From Rhodospirillales bacterium (GTDB lineage: Bacteria > Pseudomonadota > Alphaproteobacteria > Dongiales > Dongiaceae): a stretch of DNA of 64,000 bases. This document shows positions 9,486 to 18,858 of the stretch, piece by piece (within the stretch, counting starts at the first letter, position 1; every line of letters begins with the position of its first letter). The notes beneath the pieces were generated by a model. It saw only the letters and a list, made by a program, of their open reading frames with translations, was not told the DNA's origin and searched no databases. The translations under genes were made by a program, and so were the position numbers. The stretch spans positions 1 to 64,000 of the forward strand of contig VFKA01000005.1 in assembly GCA_009885795.1 (NCBI GenBank), given 5' to 3'.

Positions 9486-11434
9486 GTCGCCAGCTTCGCG
9501 GCGGCCGACGGGACCGTGCGCCATGGGGGAAAGCGGATCGTGGCCACGGTGCCTTCGCCTACCTTGCTCTCGATGGTGAGATCGGCGTCATGCATCGCGG
9601 CGAAGGAACGGGTGATCGGCAGGCCGAGGCCAGTGCCGGCACCGGTCGCGCGAACGGTGCTTTCCGACGCGCCGAAGGGCACGACGGTCTTGACGATGAC
9701 CTCTTCCGTCATGCCCGAACCGGTGTCGCGCACGATGATTTCGTGGCCGGAATCCGAGCCCACCCTGGACTCGATCGAAACAGTGCCGCCGGGCGGCGTG
9801 AATTTGAGGGCATTGCCGACGAGATTGATCAGCATCTGCAGCACCAGGCGCCGATCCGCCCGCAGCGCCATGCCGCCATCCTCGACGCTCTCCGTCAGTT
9901 CGATACCGCGGTCGTCGGCGCGCTCCTTCACCATTCGCACGGCCGAATCGAAAACTTCCACCACGCGAATCGGCTCTTCATGCAGCACGTAGCGCCCGGC
10001 TTCGATCTTGGCCAGATCCAGAAGGTCGTTGATGATCCGCAATAGATGCTCGCCGCTGAAGTGAATATCGGCGGCGTAGCCGCGGTACGTCTCATTGCCC
10101 ATGGGCCCCAGAACCTCGCCGCTCATCACTTCGGAGAATCCGAGGATCGCGTTCAAGGGCGTGCGCAGTTCGTGGCTCATGTTGGCGAGGAACTCGCTCT
10201 TTGCCCGGCTCGCGAGCTCGGCGCGTTCCTTGGCCTCGCGCAGATCGTCCTCGGCCCGCTTCAGATCGGCGATGTCGCGGGCGACGCAGATGGCGCCGGT
10301 GGGCTTGCCGCCGGCGTCGCGGATGAGCGAGGGCGACATCAGAATCGGAATGGCGCGGCCGTCCGCGCCCACCAACTCCATGCCGCGGCCGCCAACCATG
10401 ACACCGGTCTCGAAGAAGAGCTGGCAGGCTTGCTCGGGGGTTTCCGGGCCTTGCAAGCGAAGAAACGATGCGAAGGGACGGCCGACGATCGCGTCCGCTT
10501 GCATCCCCAGCTTCTCGCATGCGGCATCGTTCGCCGCCAAAACGGTTCCGTCGGCGCGCAATTCGAACAAAGGATCGAGGATGCTGCGCAGCACGTTGTC
10601 CAGGTGGTCGCGCGATACTGTCGTGCGCTCCAACCGCTCGGCCATGCGTTGCATGGAATCGGCCAAGGCACCGATTTCGTCGTGGCGCTGGAACGGCGCT
10701 TCGAGCACGTAATCCCCCTCGCCGATCCGCGCCGTCATATCGGACAACTGCCGTATCGGCAGCACCAGGCCACGGGCGACGGCATAGCTGACCGCCCCCG
10801 CGCCGGCCACCAACAGCACGATCAGACCGGCGACGACCTTCCAAGTTCTCGCCCGGATGCCATCGCGCATCTCCATGAGCATGCGGCGCATGGACGAAAT
10901 GCTGTCTTCGTAGGGTTTCATCGACAACGCCACGCGAACGCCGCCGAGCAGCCGGGTGCCGATGAGGACGGGCGCGGCGACGTAGAGGCGATCGCCCTCG
11001 ATGCTGAATCCGGCGGCGCGGCTGGCCAGCACGTCGCGCACGAGCGTCTGATCGATCGATTGACCGAGCGTTTCCAAGTTCATCGTGCCGTCATGCACGA
11101 CGACGCGGTTCGCGTCGAAGGCTTGCGCCAGCAACACGCCGGGCTGGACCCTGGCGGCGTCCAACTGGCCGTGCATCTCGGCCAGGTCGTGCCGATAGAG
11201 AGGGTTCACCAGCGCGTTAGCCAGGTGCAGCGCCAGGGCCTCGCCACGCTGCCGCAACTGGCCCAGCACCGCCGCGCTCAGCTCGCGTTCGGAGAGGGCT
11301 GCCTGCTCTTCGCTGCTCGATTTCAGCTGCAGAGAGAGCGCGCCGCCGAAGAGGCCGGTAATCCCGACGGTCACCGCAAGCAAGATGACCGCATACCGAA
11401 CCACCAGGCTCGATCGGTATCGGCGCATCGGCAT
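9482..11434 (-). CDS. Membrane sensor histidine kinase (HAMP-PAS-HisKA-HATPase)
   Basis: A 650-residue hybrid-free sensor kinase. TM1 spans about residues 12-36 and a periplasmic sensor of about 160 residues follows. TM2 is about 199-222, then HAMP to about 270, and a PAS domain about 275-392. A short coiled linker leads to HisKA with phospho-acceptor His421 in MSHELRTPLN. The ATPase has the N box NLVGNALKFTPPGG, G1 DTGSGM and G2 GTGLGLP. No receiver domain is present, and no response regulator lies nearby. The ATG overlaps the stop of the PhnD-like gene, so the two proteins are translated together. Confidence 0.93.
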   Translation of the reverse strand: MPMRRYRSSLVVRYAVILLAVTVGITGLFGGALSLQLKSSSEEQAALSERELSAAVLGQLRQRGEALALHLANALVNPLYRHDLAEMHGQLDAARVQPGVLLAQAFDANRVVVHDGTMNLETLGQSIDQTLVRDVLASRAAGFSIEGDRLYVAAPVLIGTRLLGGVRVALSMKPYEDSISSMRRMLMEMRDGIRARTWKVVAGLIVLLVAGAGAVSYAVARGLVLPIRQLSDMTARIGEGDYVLEAPFQRHDEIGALADSMQRMAERLERTTVSRDHLDNVLRSILDPLFELRADGTVLAANDAACEKLGMQADAIVGRPFASFLRLQGPETPEQACQLFFETGVMVGGRGMELVGADGRAIPILMSPSLIRDAGGKPTGAICVARDIADLKRAEDDLREAKERAELASRAKSEFLANMSHELRTPLNAILGFSEVMSGEVLGPMGNETYRGYAADIHFSGEHLLRIINDLLDLAKIEAGRYVLHEEPIRVVEVFDSAVRMVKERADDRGIELTESVEDGGMALRADRRLVLQMLINLVGNALKFTPPGGTVSIESRVGSDSGHEIIVRDTGSGMTEEVIVKTVVPFGASESTVRATGAGTGLGLPITRSFAAMHDADLTIESKVGEGTVATIRFPPWRTVPSAAAKLAT

Positions 11435-12366
11435 CAGTGGATTTCCTTCTCCACCAGCGGAAACAGCGACCGCGCGTAATCGAGGCGCTCGGCGGCCGGT
11501 CCCGCCACGTCGTCGTATTTTTCGACCCCATTATAGATCTTCAATGCCTCGATCCCCGCCTCATCCTCATGCGCGCGCAACATAATGTCCTTGATCGCTT
11601 GCTTTAGATTCTCCGGCAAGGACGCCCGCGCCAGAAATAGCGACCGCGGCAGTGCCTCGCTGGTAAAGAGGATCGCCAGATCGTTCTTCAGGGCATCGGG
11701 CGTGCGCAGCGGATCGTCCCAATCCTGTTCTTTGACCGCGCCGACCGCCGCCAGGCCGCGGACGATCCAGGCGGCAATGTTGATTCCATCGCTGGCGAAG
11801 ACGTAACCGACGGCGCCCGGCGGCGCCGAGTCGCCTTCGGGGATCTCCACCGCCCGAATCCCATGCTGATGCAGGATCGCGAGCGGAAGCAGGAACCCCG
11901 TGGTCGAGCTGCGGTCTTCGAACGCGGCGATGCGCCCCACGAGGTCGTCGAGCGAATCGATGCCGCTGTCCTTGCGCACGACCAACAGTCCCCGGTACTC
12001 GGCAACGCCGTTCTTCCACTCGCGCAGCAGGATTTCGGCCCCGGCATTCTCCAAGTGGACCGCCGCGAAAGGAGTCTCGCTCAGGACATCGACGGCGCCC
12101 GATTGCAGCAGCGCCGCCATCTCGTCATTGGTCGCGGCGACGACGGCGCCGCCGTATTTGATGCCGACGGGGCCGAGTTGCCCGGCGAGATAGTTGACGA
12201 GCGCCTCCATCTTCGGGAACGCCTTTTGCGCGTCGGATTTTACGACGCCCACGATGATGGTTTCGGCCCGCGGCGTCTCCTCGGCCCGCAACGGCGAAGG
12301 CCCGGTCCAGGCGAGAGACAGTAGGATGACGAGAAGCCGCAGCACTCCGCCGAAACGACAGGTCAT
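11434..12366 (-). CDS. PhnD-type periplasmic substrate-binding protein
   Basis: A 310-residue secreted protein with a signal peptide (about residues 1-29). It has the phosphate/phosphite/phosphonate-binding PhnD fold: IIVGVVKSDAQKAFPKMEAL at the start, ETPFAAVHLENAGAEIL, and the DRSSTTGFLLPLAIL ligand loop. No PhnC/PhnE ATPase or permease is adjacent. Instead its stop overlaps the start codon of a membrane histidine kinase, which suggests that it serves as a ligand-capturing co-sensor. The ligand is unknown; the family name does not prove a phosphonate. Confidence 0.85.
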   Translation of the reverse strand: MTCRFGGVLRLLVILLSLAWTGPSPLRAEETPRAETIIVGVVKSDAQKAFPKMEALVNYLAGQLGPVGIKYGGAVVAATNDEMAALLQSGAVDVLSETPFAAVHLENAGAEILLREWKNGVAEYRGLLVVRKDSGIDSLDDLVGRIAAFEDRSSTTGFLLPLAILHQHGIRAVEIPEGDSAPPGAVGYVFASDGINIAAWIVRGLAAVGAVKEQDWDDPLRTPDALKNDLAILFTSEALPRSLFLARASLPENLKQAIKDIMLRAHEDEAGIEALKIYNGVEKYDDVAGPAAERLDYARSLFPLVEKEIH

Positions 12367-12513
12367 GATTTAGCTCCAATCGAGGACACCCGCTATTCTC
12401 TCATTACCGCAACATTGGTTAAGAATGTCTATCTCTCGCCCGCGGCCCTTAATATCTATACGTTGGAATTACGACCTTCTCCAACCGCCTGCCTTCCTTG
12501 AGGAGTTGCATCG

Positions 12514-13725
12514 ATGCCGACCGCAAAGGGCGCGACCGCCGAAGCCAGAAGCCATGGCGGCTTCCAGTGGGACGACCCGCTTCTGCTCGACGATCAGCTG
12601 AGCGGCGAGGAGCGCATGATCCGCGACACGGCGCGGGCCTACGCCCAAGGCAAGCTCATGCCCCGCATCCTCGAAGCCAACCGTCACGAGCGCTTCGACC
12701 GCGCCATCATGACCGAACTGGGTGAGCTGGGCCTCCTCGGCGCCACCATCCAGGGCTATGGCTGCGCCGGGGTGAACTACGTCTCCTATGGGCTGGTCGC
12801 GCGTGAGATCGAACGCGTCGATTCCGGTTACCGCTCGGCCATGAGCGTGCAGTCGAGCCTGGTCATGCACCCGATCCACGCCTATGGCAGCGAAGCCCAG
12901 CGCCAGAAATACCTGCCCCGGCTGGCCAAGGGCGAGATCGTCGGCTGCTTCGGCCTGACCGAACCCGACCACGGCTCGGACCCGGGCGGCATGGCGGCGC
13001 GCGCGCGAAAGGTCGCCGGCGGTTATGTGCTTTCCGGCTCCAAGACCTGGATCACCAATTCGCCCATAGCCGACATCATGATCGTGTGGGCCAAGGACGA
13101 TGCCGGCCACATTCGCGGCTTCATCTTGGAACGGGGGGCCAAGGGCCTTTCCACGCCCAAGATCGAGGGCAAGTTCTCCTTGCGCGCCTCGGTCACCGGC
13201 CAGATCGTCATGGACGAGGTCGAGGTGCCCGAGGAAGCGCTTCTGGCCGGCGTCGGCGGCCTCAAGGGGCCGTTTGGTTGCCTCAACAACGCGCGCTACG
13301 GCATCGCCTGGGGCGCGCTGGGAGCGGCCGAGTTCTGCTGGCACGCCGCGCGCGGCTACGTCATCGACCGCAAGCAGTTCGGCCGCCCGCTCGCCGCCAA
13401 CCAGCTGATCCAGAAGAAGCTCGCCGACATGCAGACCGAGATCACGCTGGGCCTGCATGCCTGCCTGCGGCTCGGGCGCCTCAAGGACGACGGCCGCGCG
13501 ACGCCGGAGATGGTTTCATTGCTGAAGCGCAATTCCTGCGGCAAGGCGCTCGACATCGCGAGGCAGGCTCGCGACATGCATGGCGGCAACGGCATCTCCG
13601 ACGAGTTCCACGTGATACGGCACGTCATGAACCTCGAGGCCGTGAACACCTATGAAGGGACGCACGACATCCACGCCCTCATCCTCGGCCGCGCCCAGAC
13701 CGGCATTCAGGCCTTCGGCGCCTAA
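12514..13725 (+). CDS. gcdH: Glutaryl-CoA dehydrogenase
   Basis: Acyl-CoA dehydrogenase of 403 residues oxidising and decarboxylating glutaryl-CoA to crotonyl-CoA in lysine/tryptophan and dicarboxylate breakdown. [17 protein letters not shown] is the FAD/substrate segment, [16 protein letters not shown] and [20 protein letters not shown] are GcdH-like, and the catalytic base is Glu381 in [16 protein letters not shown]. An AGGAG lies 11 bases before the ATG. It is the first gene of a plus-strand run followed after 88 bases by a PhyH gene; co-transcription is plausible but not proven. Confidence 0.93.
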   Translation: MPTAKGATAEARSHGGFQWDDPLLLDDQLSGEERMIRDTARAYAQGKLMPRILEANRHERFDRAIMTELGELGLLGATIQGYGCAGVNYVSYGLVAREIERVDSGYRSAMSVQSSLVMHPIHAYGSEAQRQKYLPRLAKGEIVGCFGLTEPDHGSDPGGMAARARKVAGGYVLSGSKTWITNSPIADIMIVWAKDDAGHIRGFILERGAKGLSTPKIEGKFSLRASVTGQIVMDEVEVPEEALLAGVGGLKGPFGCLNNARYGIAWGALGAAEFCWHAARGYVIDRKQFGRPLAANQLIQKKLADMQTEITLGLHACLRLGRLKDDGRATPEMVSLLKRNSCGKALDIARQARDMHGGNGISDEFHVIRHVMNLEAVNTYEGTHDIHALILGRAQTGIQAFGA

Positions 13726-13813
13726 CCGATCCACCCGCCTTCCGCCGTTGACAGCCACCGGAAGTCGGCGTATTTTTTCCATATCGATTGATCGGTTTAA
13801 TTACGAGGACGAC

Positions 13814-14650
13814 ATGCCGGCAGTGAGCGGGAAAAGCTCCGCTATTCTTAGCGACGAGGAAGTGGCCCGCTATCACCGGGACGGCTTGTTGATCCCCCGC
13901 TATCGGCTGCCGCCCGATGCGGTGAAGCACCTTCAGAAGCTCATCGACGAGTTGATCGCCCGCAACCCCGATGTCCCGCAGGAATTGCTGCTGGACGCCA
14001 ACGTCGAGGATGGCAGCCTCGGGCCGGTCACCGGCAGCCGGGAATTCCTGAAATACGCGGCCTATCCGCCGCTGCTCGACGTGTTGGAACAGATCATCGG
14101 GCCCGACATACTTCTTTGGGACGTCGCGGTCATCTGCAAGCCGCCCGCCACCGGCAAGCCGATCGCCTGGCACCAGGACAGCCCCTATATGGTCAAGATC
14201 AAGCCGATCGTCACCGCCACCATCTGGCTCGCGGTTGACGGGGCGAACCCTGGGAACGGCGGCATGCGTTTCATGCCGGGCGCGCACAAGCGCGGCATGT
14301 TGGAGCATGTTCGCCTCACCGGCGACGTGCTCACCGGCTTCGAGACCAGCGTCAAACCCGGCCTGTTGGACGAGCGCGAGGCACGCGACGTCATCCTGGA
14401 GCCCGGCCAATTCTGCGTCTTTCATGCCCATACGCCGCACTCTTCGCCGCCCAACCGCTCGGGCCGCCGGCGCGCCGGCCTCATTCTCCGCTATATTCCA
14501 GGTACAACCTTCTACGATGACACCGTGGCGGCCGTCTTGGACCAGCAAGGCAATCCGGTCGAGCCCCAGGGCCGCCCGATCTACCTGCTGCGCGGCGAGG
14601 ATCGGACGGGGCGCAACGTGCTCACGGAGCTTCCCTCCTTCGCCGCGTGA
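13814..14650 (+). CDS. Phytanoyl-CoA dioxygenase (PhyH) family oxygenase 1
   Basis: A 278-residue Fe(II)/2-oxoglutarate dioxygenase. The iron facial triad is His120 and Asp122 in AWHQDSPY plus His209 in HAHTPHSSPPNRSG; the arginines at 217-220 (SGRRRAG) are placed to bind 2-oxoglutarate. The ATG at 13814 is used because the readable frame upstream overlaps gcdH. It resembles the third dioxygenase (20729-21595) in IGPDILLWDVAV and PNRSGRRR, so these two are probably paralogues. The substrate is unknown; bacterial PhyH proteins hydroxylate many free acids and amines. Confidence 0.88.
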   Translation: MPAVSGKSSAILSDEEVARYHRDGLLIPRYRLPPDAVKHLQKLIDELIARNPDVPQELLLDANVEDGSLGPVTGSREFLKYAAYPPLLDVLEQIIGPDILLWDVAVICKPPATGKPIAWHQDSPYMVKIKPIVTATIWLAVDGANPGNGGMRFMPGAHKRGMLEHVRLTGDVLTGFETSVKPGLLDEREARDVILEPGQFCVFHAHTPHSSPPNRSGRRRAGLILRYIPGTTFYDDTVAAVLDQQGNPVEPQGRPIYLLRGEDRTGRNVLTELPSFAA

Positions 14651-14707
14651 ACTTGGTTTGCGGAACGCCCCGGGGAAAAGTGGTATGAATCACCCGCGAG
14701 GCACCCC

Positions 14708-15499
14708 ATGAACCTGACCCCAACCCAACTGGAACGTTTCGAGCGGGATGGATTTTTGATCCTTCCCAAGCTCTTTTCGGCCGCCGAAGTCGCCGTCCTG
14801 TTGCGCGAACTCCCGGCGCTCTTCGCCGACGATACGCCGGCGAATTTCCGCGAAAAGAGCAGCGGTGTCGTGCGCACGGCCATGGGCCTGCACCTGCGCA
14901 ACGCGGTTTTTTCCCGGCTGGTCCGCCACCCGCGCCTTATCGGCCCCGCCACGCAGATCGCCGGCGACAGGCTCTACGTCCAGCAGGTGAAGGTGAACGT
15001 CAAGGCGGCCTTCGGCGGCGAGGCTTGGCAATGGCACTACGATTTCGCCACCCATCGCGGCGAGGACGGATCGCCCGAACCCCTCGCGCTCAACCTCCAT
15101 GTCTTCCTCGACGACGTGACCGAATTCAACGGGCCGCTCTATTTCATTCCCGGATCGCACCGCCACGGCCCGGCACCGTCGGCGCTCGACACGACGACGA
15201 CCAGCTATCCCCTGTGGTGCGTCGGCAACGACACGGTGACGAAGCTCGTGGCCGAAGGCGGCATCGTCGCCGCGAAGGGGCCGGCCGGCACCGGGCTCGT
15301 CTTCGGCGACTGCATGGTGCATGGCTCTCCGCCCAACATGTCGCCCTGGCCAAGGCGTATCTTTTCGCTGATCGTCAATCCGGTCGCGAACGCGCTGACC
15401 CGCTTTCAACGGCCCGATTTTCAGCACCACCGGGATCTGACGCCGATCGTTCCATTGGCGGACGATTGCCTGCTTGGAGCCTCTCGTGCCGCCGAGTGA
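14708..15499 (+). CDS. PhyH-family dioxygenase 2, EctD-like
   Basis: A 263-residue Fe(II)/2-oxoglutarate hydroxylase. The triad is His110/Asp112 in [14 protein letters not shown] and His205 in [12 protein letters not shown], with Arg216/217 for 2-oxoglutarate. The [12 protein letters not shown] stretch is reminiscent of ectoine hydroxylase EctD, although the rest is divergent and no ectABC genes are present. Its 3' end overlaps the start of the SHMT-family gene by 14 bases, so the two are translationally coupled. I infer hydroxylation of an amino acid or amine. Confidence 0.85.
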   Translation: MNLTPTQLERFERDGFLILPKLFSAAEVAVLLRELPALFADDTPANFREKSSGVVRTAMGLHLRNAVFSRLVRHPRLIGPATQIAGDRLYVQQVKVNVKAAFGGEAWQWHYDFATHRGEDGSPEPLALNLHVFLDDVTEFNGPLYFIPGSHRHGPAPSALDTTTTSYPLWCVGNDTVTKLVAEGGIVAAKGPAGTGLVFGDCMVHGSPPNMSPWPRRIFSLIVNPVANALTRFQRPDFQHHRDLTPIVPLADDCLLGASRAAE

Positions 15500-16802
15500 C
15501 CGGCGCAAAGCCGCTCCCACGACGCTGCATGACGGTTACTTCACCGCGCCGCTTGCCGAGACCGATCCGGCCGTCGCGGACGTCATCGGCCGCGAGACCG
15601 ACCGCCAGCAAAGCGTCGTCGAGCTGATCGCCTCGGAGAATATCGTCAGCCGCGCGGTCCTCGAGGCCCAGGGCTCGGTCTTCACCAACAAGACCGTCGA
15701 GGGTTATCCGGGCCGGCGCTATTACGGCGGCGCGGCCGAGGCCGACGCCCTCGAGCGGATCGCCATCGAACGGGCCTGCGCGCTCTTCGGCTCCCGGTTC
15801 GCCAACGTGCAGCCCCATTCCGGCAGCCAGGCGAACCATGCCGTCTTCCTGGCGACCGTGCAGCCGGGCGACACGGTCTTGTCCATGGCGCTCGGCGCCG
15901 GCGGCCATTTGAGCCACGGCGCGTCGGTCAACATCACCGGCAAGTGGTTCAAGATCGAGAATTATGGCGTGCGCCGCCAGGACGGGCGCATCGACTATGA
16001 CGAGGTCGAGGCATTGGCGCGGGCGTGCCGGCCCAAGCTCGTCATCGCCGGAGGATCGTCCTATCCACGCGCCATCGACTTCGCCCGCTTCCGCAAGATC
16101 GCCGACGCGGTGGGCGCGCGCCTCCTCGTCGACATGGCGCATTTCGCCGGTCTCGTCGCCGGCGCCATCCACCCGAACCCGGTGCCGCACGCCGACATCG
16201 TCACCACCACGACCTACAAATCGCTGCGCGGGGCGCGCGGCGGCCTCATCCTCTGCAACGACGCCGATATGGCCCGCAAGATCGACGCCGCCGTCTTCCC
16301 CGGAATCCAGGGCAGCGTGATGCTGCACGCATTGGCCGGCAAGGCGGTTTGCTTCGGCGAGGCGCTGCGGCCCGAGTTCCGGCGCTACGCCGAGGCCACC
16401 CTAGCCAACGCCCGCGCGCTCGCGGCGCGGCTGATCGCGCGCGGCCATGACGTGGTGACCGGCGGCACCGACATGCCGCTCCTGCTCGTCGATTTGCGCC
16501 GCCGGGGCTTGAAGGGCGACCTGGCGTCCGCGAGCCTCGATCGGGCCGCCATCGCCTGCAACAAGAACGCCGTGCCTTTCGACGAGGAAAAGCCCACCGT
16601 CACCTCGGGCCTGCGCTTCGGCGCCTCGGCGGGAACGACGCGTGGCTTCGGCGTCCCTGAGTTCGAGCGCATCGGCGACCTTGCCGCCGACGTGCTGGAT
16701 GGGCTTTGCGAAAACCCCGCCGACAACACAGCCGCCGAGCTAGCCGCCGCCGCGTCCATCCGCGACCTCACCGCCCGGTTCCCGATCTATTCGGGACAGT
16801 AG
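15486..16802 (+). CDS. SHMT-family PLP enzyme (divergent serine hydroxymethyltransferase paralogue)
   Basis: A 438-residue second member of the SHMT fold. [27 protein letters not shown] and [13 protein letters not shown] are kept. The PLP-lysine motif is [14 protein letters not shown], with Tyr replacing the His of housekeeping GlyA ([10 protein letters not shown]), and the region after YYGG reads AAEAD, not CEYVD. It may act on a different amino acid as an aldolase or hydroxymethyltransferase, for example alpha-methylserine type. The GTG at 15486 lies inside the end of the preceding dioxygenase gene; a TTG at 15474 is an alternative. Confidence 0.9.
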   Translation: MPPSDRRKAAPTTLHDGYFTAPLAETDPAVADVIGRETDRQQSVVELIASENIVSRAVLEAQGSVFTNKTVEGYPGRRYYGGAAEADALERIAIERACALFGSRFANVQPHSGSQANHAVFLATVQPGDTVLSMALGAGGHLSHGASVNITGKWFKIENYGVRRQDGRIDYDEVEALARACRPKLVIAGGSSYPRAIDFARFRKIADAVGARLLVDMAHFAGLVAGAIHPNPVPHADIVTTTTYKSLRGARGGLILCNDADMARKIDAAVFPGIQGSVMLHALAGKAVCFGEALRPEFRRYAEATLANARALAARLIARGHDVVTGGTDMPLLLVDLRRRGLKGDLASASLDRAAIACNKNAVPFDEEKPTVTSGLRFGASAGTTRGFGVPEFERIGDLAADVLDGLCENPADNTAAELAAAASIRDLTARFPIYSGQ

Positions 16803-16833
16803 CGGGCGAGGTCGGTTCGGAGCGCCACGTCCC

Positions 16834-16858
16834 CCCTCTCCCACAACGTGGGAGAGGG
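16834..16858. repeat. Palindrome CCCTCTCCCAC/GTGGGAGAGGG
   Basis: An 11-bp perfect stem with a three-base loop lies 31 bases after the SHMT-family stop and is followed by a G-rich tail. It resembles the CCCTCTCCC-type element at 29644-29765. No T run follows, so it is not a canonical terminator, though it may end or stabilise the upstream transcript. Confidence 0.7.
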
Positions 16859-16952
16859 CCGGGGGGAGGGTGCTTGCCACAAATCACATCGGCGACGGCA
16901 AGTCTCAAGCCCCGCTCAAGACCACGCGGGCCGTGCGCTTTTGCTCCGCCTG

Positions 16953-17675
16953 TCAGCCGAGCGCCTGCCGTTTGGGCAGACGTTGAAGCCGTAGGATGTG
17001 GTTCTCGATCTCGCGCTCGACCTCGCCGCGGTCGCCCCGAACCAGCACGTCGCGCAACGCGCGGTGATGGCGCGGAATATCGGTCGGCAACGCGGTGTCT
17101 TCCCGGATCTCGAGGTTGAACGATATCCGCATGTGACGGGCGATCGTCTCCCAGAGCGTAAGTATGACTTCGTTCCTCGACGCCAGGCAGACGGCCCCGT
17201 GAAATGCCAGGTCCGCCTTGGTGATTTCGTTGAGGTCGTTACGGCGCGCGGCCTCTTCCATGGCCTCGATGATCCGGTCGAGCTCCCGGACCAGGCTCGG
17301 GTCGCCGGCATAAGCTGTTGCAGCCTCGCCAAAGGCGATCCGCTCGATGGCGACTCGGGCGCCGGCGATCTGCTTCACCTTGGTCTGGTCGAAGGCGACG
17401 ACATGGGAGCCGCGATGCGGGTTGCTGACGATGATCCCCTGGGCCTCGAGGATCTTCATGGCCTCGCGAACCGGGTTCCGGCTGACCCCGAGTTTGCGCG
17501 CGATGTCGGAATCGGTGACGCGCTCGCCGGGCCGAATGACCCCGGAGGCGACCGCCTCGACGATGCCGTCGGCGACCTGCTGAGCCAAGGGAATGCGTGG
17601 CAGCCTGCTCAGAGTCGGTTCGTTCTCCGGCAAAGCGGTGACGTCATTCGCGATCGAGGTCGGAGTTTCGTCCAT
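16953..17675 (-). CDS. GntR/FadR-family transcriptional regulator
   Basis: A 240-residue regulator. An N-terminal winged helix (about residues 30-95) carries the recognition helix DSDIARKLGVSRNPVREAMK. A C-terminal FCD all-helical ligand domain follows, with metal-type residues in KADLAFHGAV and HHRALRDVL and a final NHILRLQR. The ATG at 17675 is taken, since the frame continues upstream without homology. It is divergent from the TRAP operon with about 180 bases between, and a TGTATACA palindrome lies in that gap. It very likely controls uptake and catabolism of the TRAP substrate. Confidence 0.9.
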   Translation of the reverse strand: MDETPTSIANDVTALPENEPTLSRLPRIPLAQQVADGIVEAVASGVIRPGERVTDSDIARKLGVSRNPVREAMKILEAQGIIVSNPHRGSHVVAFDQTKVKQIAGARVAIERIAFGEAATAYAGDPSLVRELDRIIEAMEEAARRNDLNEITKADLAFHGAVCLASRNEVILTLWETIARHMRISFNLEIREDTALPTDIPRHHRALRDVLVRGDRGEVEREIENHILRLQRLPKRQALG

Positions 17676-17739
17676 TTGTAGCTTCGCCTGCCCTCCTCTC
17701 GTTCCGCAATTCAACCTTTGGCGACCCGAGAAGTAGAAC

Positions 17740-17747
17740 TGTATACA
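17740..17747. promoter_or_regulatory. Candidate GntR operator TGTATACA
   Basis: A perfect 8-base palindrome within ACTGTATACATTGG lies 65 bases from the regulator start and 108 bases before dctP. GntR-family regulators of this type often bind short palindromes with TGTATACA-like cores. It is the only such palindrome I noticed in the intergenic region. Confidence 0.5.
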
Positions 17748-17854
17748 TTGGCATTGCGACCATTTCAAGAGAGTGCTATGAACTGCCTTGTCGGGATGGA
17801 GTCTCATTCCGACGCCGTGGTCTCAAACAAGTCGGCTCAAACAGGAGGAAAACC

Positions 17855-18841
17855 ATGAGGAAATCAGGTCTTGCCCTGGCGTCCGCATTTCTTGCGTTGT
17901 CCATCGCGGCGCCGGCGGTGGCGGCGGAGGTGACGTTCAGGGTCACGCACGAAATGGCGGCTCAGGACGCCATCAACATCGCCGCCATTCGGTTCGCGGA
18001 GCGGGTCGCCGAGCGCACCGGCGGTACGATCGAGGTGAAAGTCTTCCCATCGGCTCAAATCGGTCACGACAACGACGTCCTCGAACAGATCAAGGGCGGG
18101 GCCGACATGATCGTGATCACCAACCCGGGCGGGTCGGCGCCGGCCGAGGTGCCGGACCTTTCGATTCTCGACGGTCCCTATGTGTTCGATAACTTCGCCG
18201 ATTACCGGAAGCTGGTGAAGTCCGATTGGTTCAAGTCGACCGTTCAGCAGCTCGAGGACAAAGCCGGCCTGAAGCTCCTTGCGGCCAACTGGCTCTTCGG
18301 CGTACGCCACGTTCTCACCGACAAGCCGATCCGCACGGCTGACGACTTCAACGGGCTCAAGATCCGCATCCCCCCGCTGCCCATGTGGGTGGAGACCTTC
18401 AAGGCGCTCGGGGCCAACGCGCAAACCATCAATTTCGGCGAGGCTTACACGGCGCTATCCTCGGGCGTTGTCGACGCCGTGGAGTCGCCGCTCGAATCGA
18501 TCTACGCCGCCAAGTTCTGGGAAGTGAAGAAGGTCATCTCCATGACCGGTCACTTCACCAATTGGATCGCGCCGATCATGAGCGCCAAGGTCTTCAATGC
18601 CTTGTCGGCGGAAAATCAGGCGATTCTCCTCGAGGAAGCGGAAATCGCCGGCGAAATCATCACGGCGCTGGCCCTCGACCGCGAGCAAGGATTCCGGGAG
18701 AAGCTGATGGCCGGGGGCGTGACCTTCGTCGATGACGTCGACCGGGCTTCGCTCGGCGCGAAGTCCAAGGCGGCGTTCTCGCAGATCCCGGAATGGACGC
18801 CCGGACTCTACGAGACGGTTCGCGCGGCCATGGGCAAGTAG
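17855..18841 (+). CDS. dctP: TRAP transporter substrate-binding protein DctP
   Basis: A 328-residue periplasmic receptor. The signal peptide spans about residues 1-24 (cleavage after AVAA), and the mature protein begins EVTFRVTHEM. The conserved Arg-containing ligand strand is GLKIRIPPLPMWVETFKALG, followed by FGEAYTALSSGVVDAVESPL. A strong AGGAGG lies seven bases before the ATG. TRAP receptors bind organic acids through a carboxylate-Arg salt bridge. It is the first gene of dctP-dctQ-dctM, with a stable hairpin between dctP and dctQ that would favour excess receptor. Confidence 0.95.
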   Translation: MRKSGLALASAFLALSIAAPAVAAEVTFRVTHEMAAQDAINIAAIRFAERVAERTGGTIEVKVFPSAQIGHDNDVLEQIKGGADMIVITNPGGSAPAEVPDLSILDGPYVFDNFADYRKLVKSDWFKSTVQQLEDKAGLKLLAANWLFGVRHVLTDKPIRTADDFNGLKIRIPPLPMWVETFKALGANAQTINFGEAYTALSSGVVDAVESPLESIYAAKFWEVKKVISMTGHFTNWIAPIMSAKVFNALSAENQAILLEEAEIAGEIITALALDREQGFREKLMAGGVTFVDDVDRASLGAKSKAAFSQIPEWTPGLYETVRAAMGK

Positions 18842-18858
18842 GCGGCGGATACGAAACC

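Noticed and set aside
14708-15499. Ectoine hydroxylase EctD
   Set aside because: The [12 protein letters not shown] segment is similar, but the overall sequence differs and no ectABC genes are present; kept as EctD-like only.
16834-16858. Intrinsic terminator after the SHMT-family gene
   Set aside because: The stem is strong but no T run follows, so I list it as a repeat.
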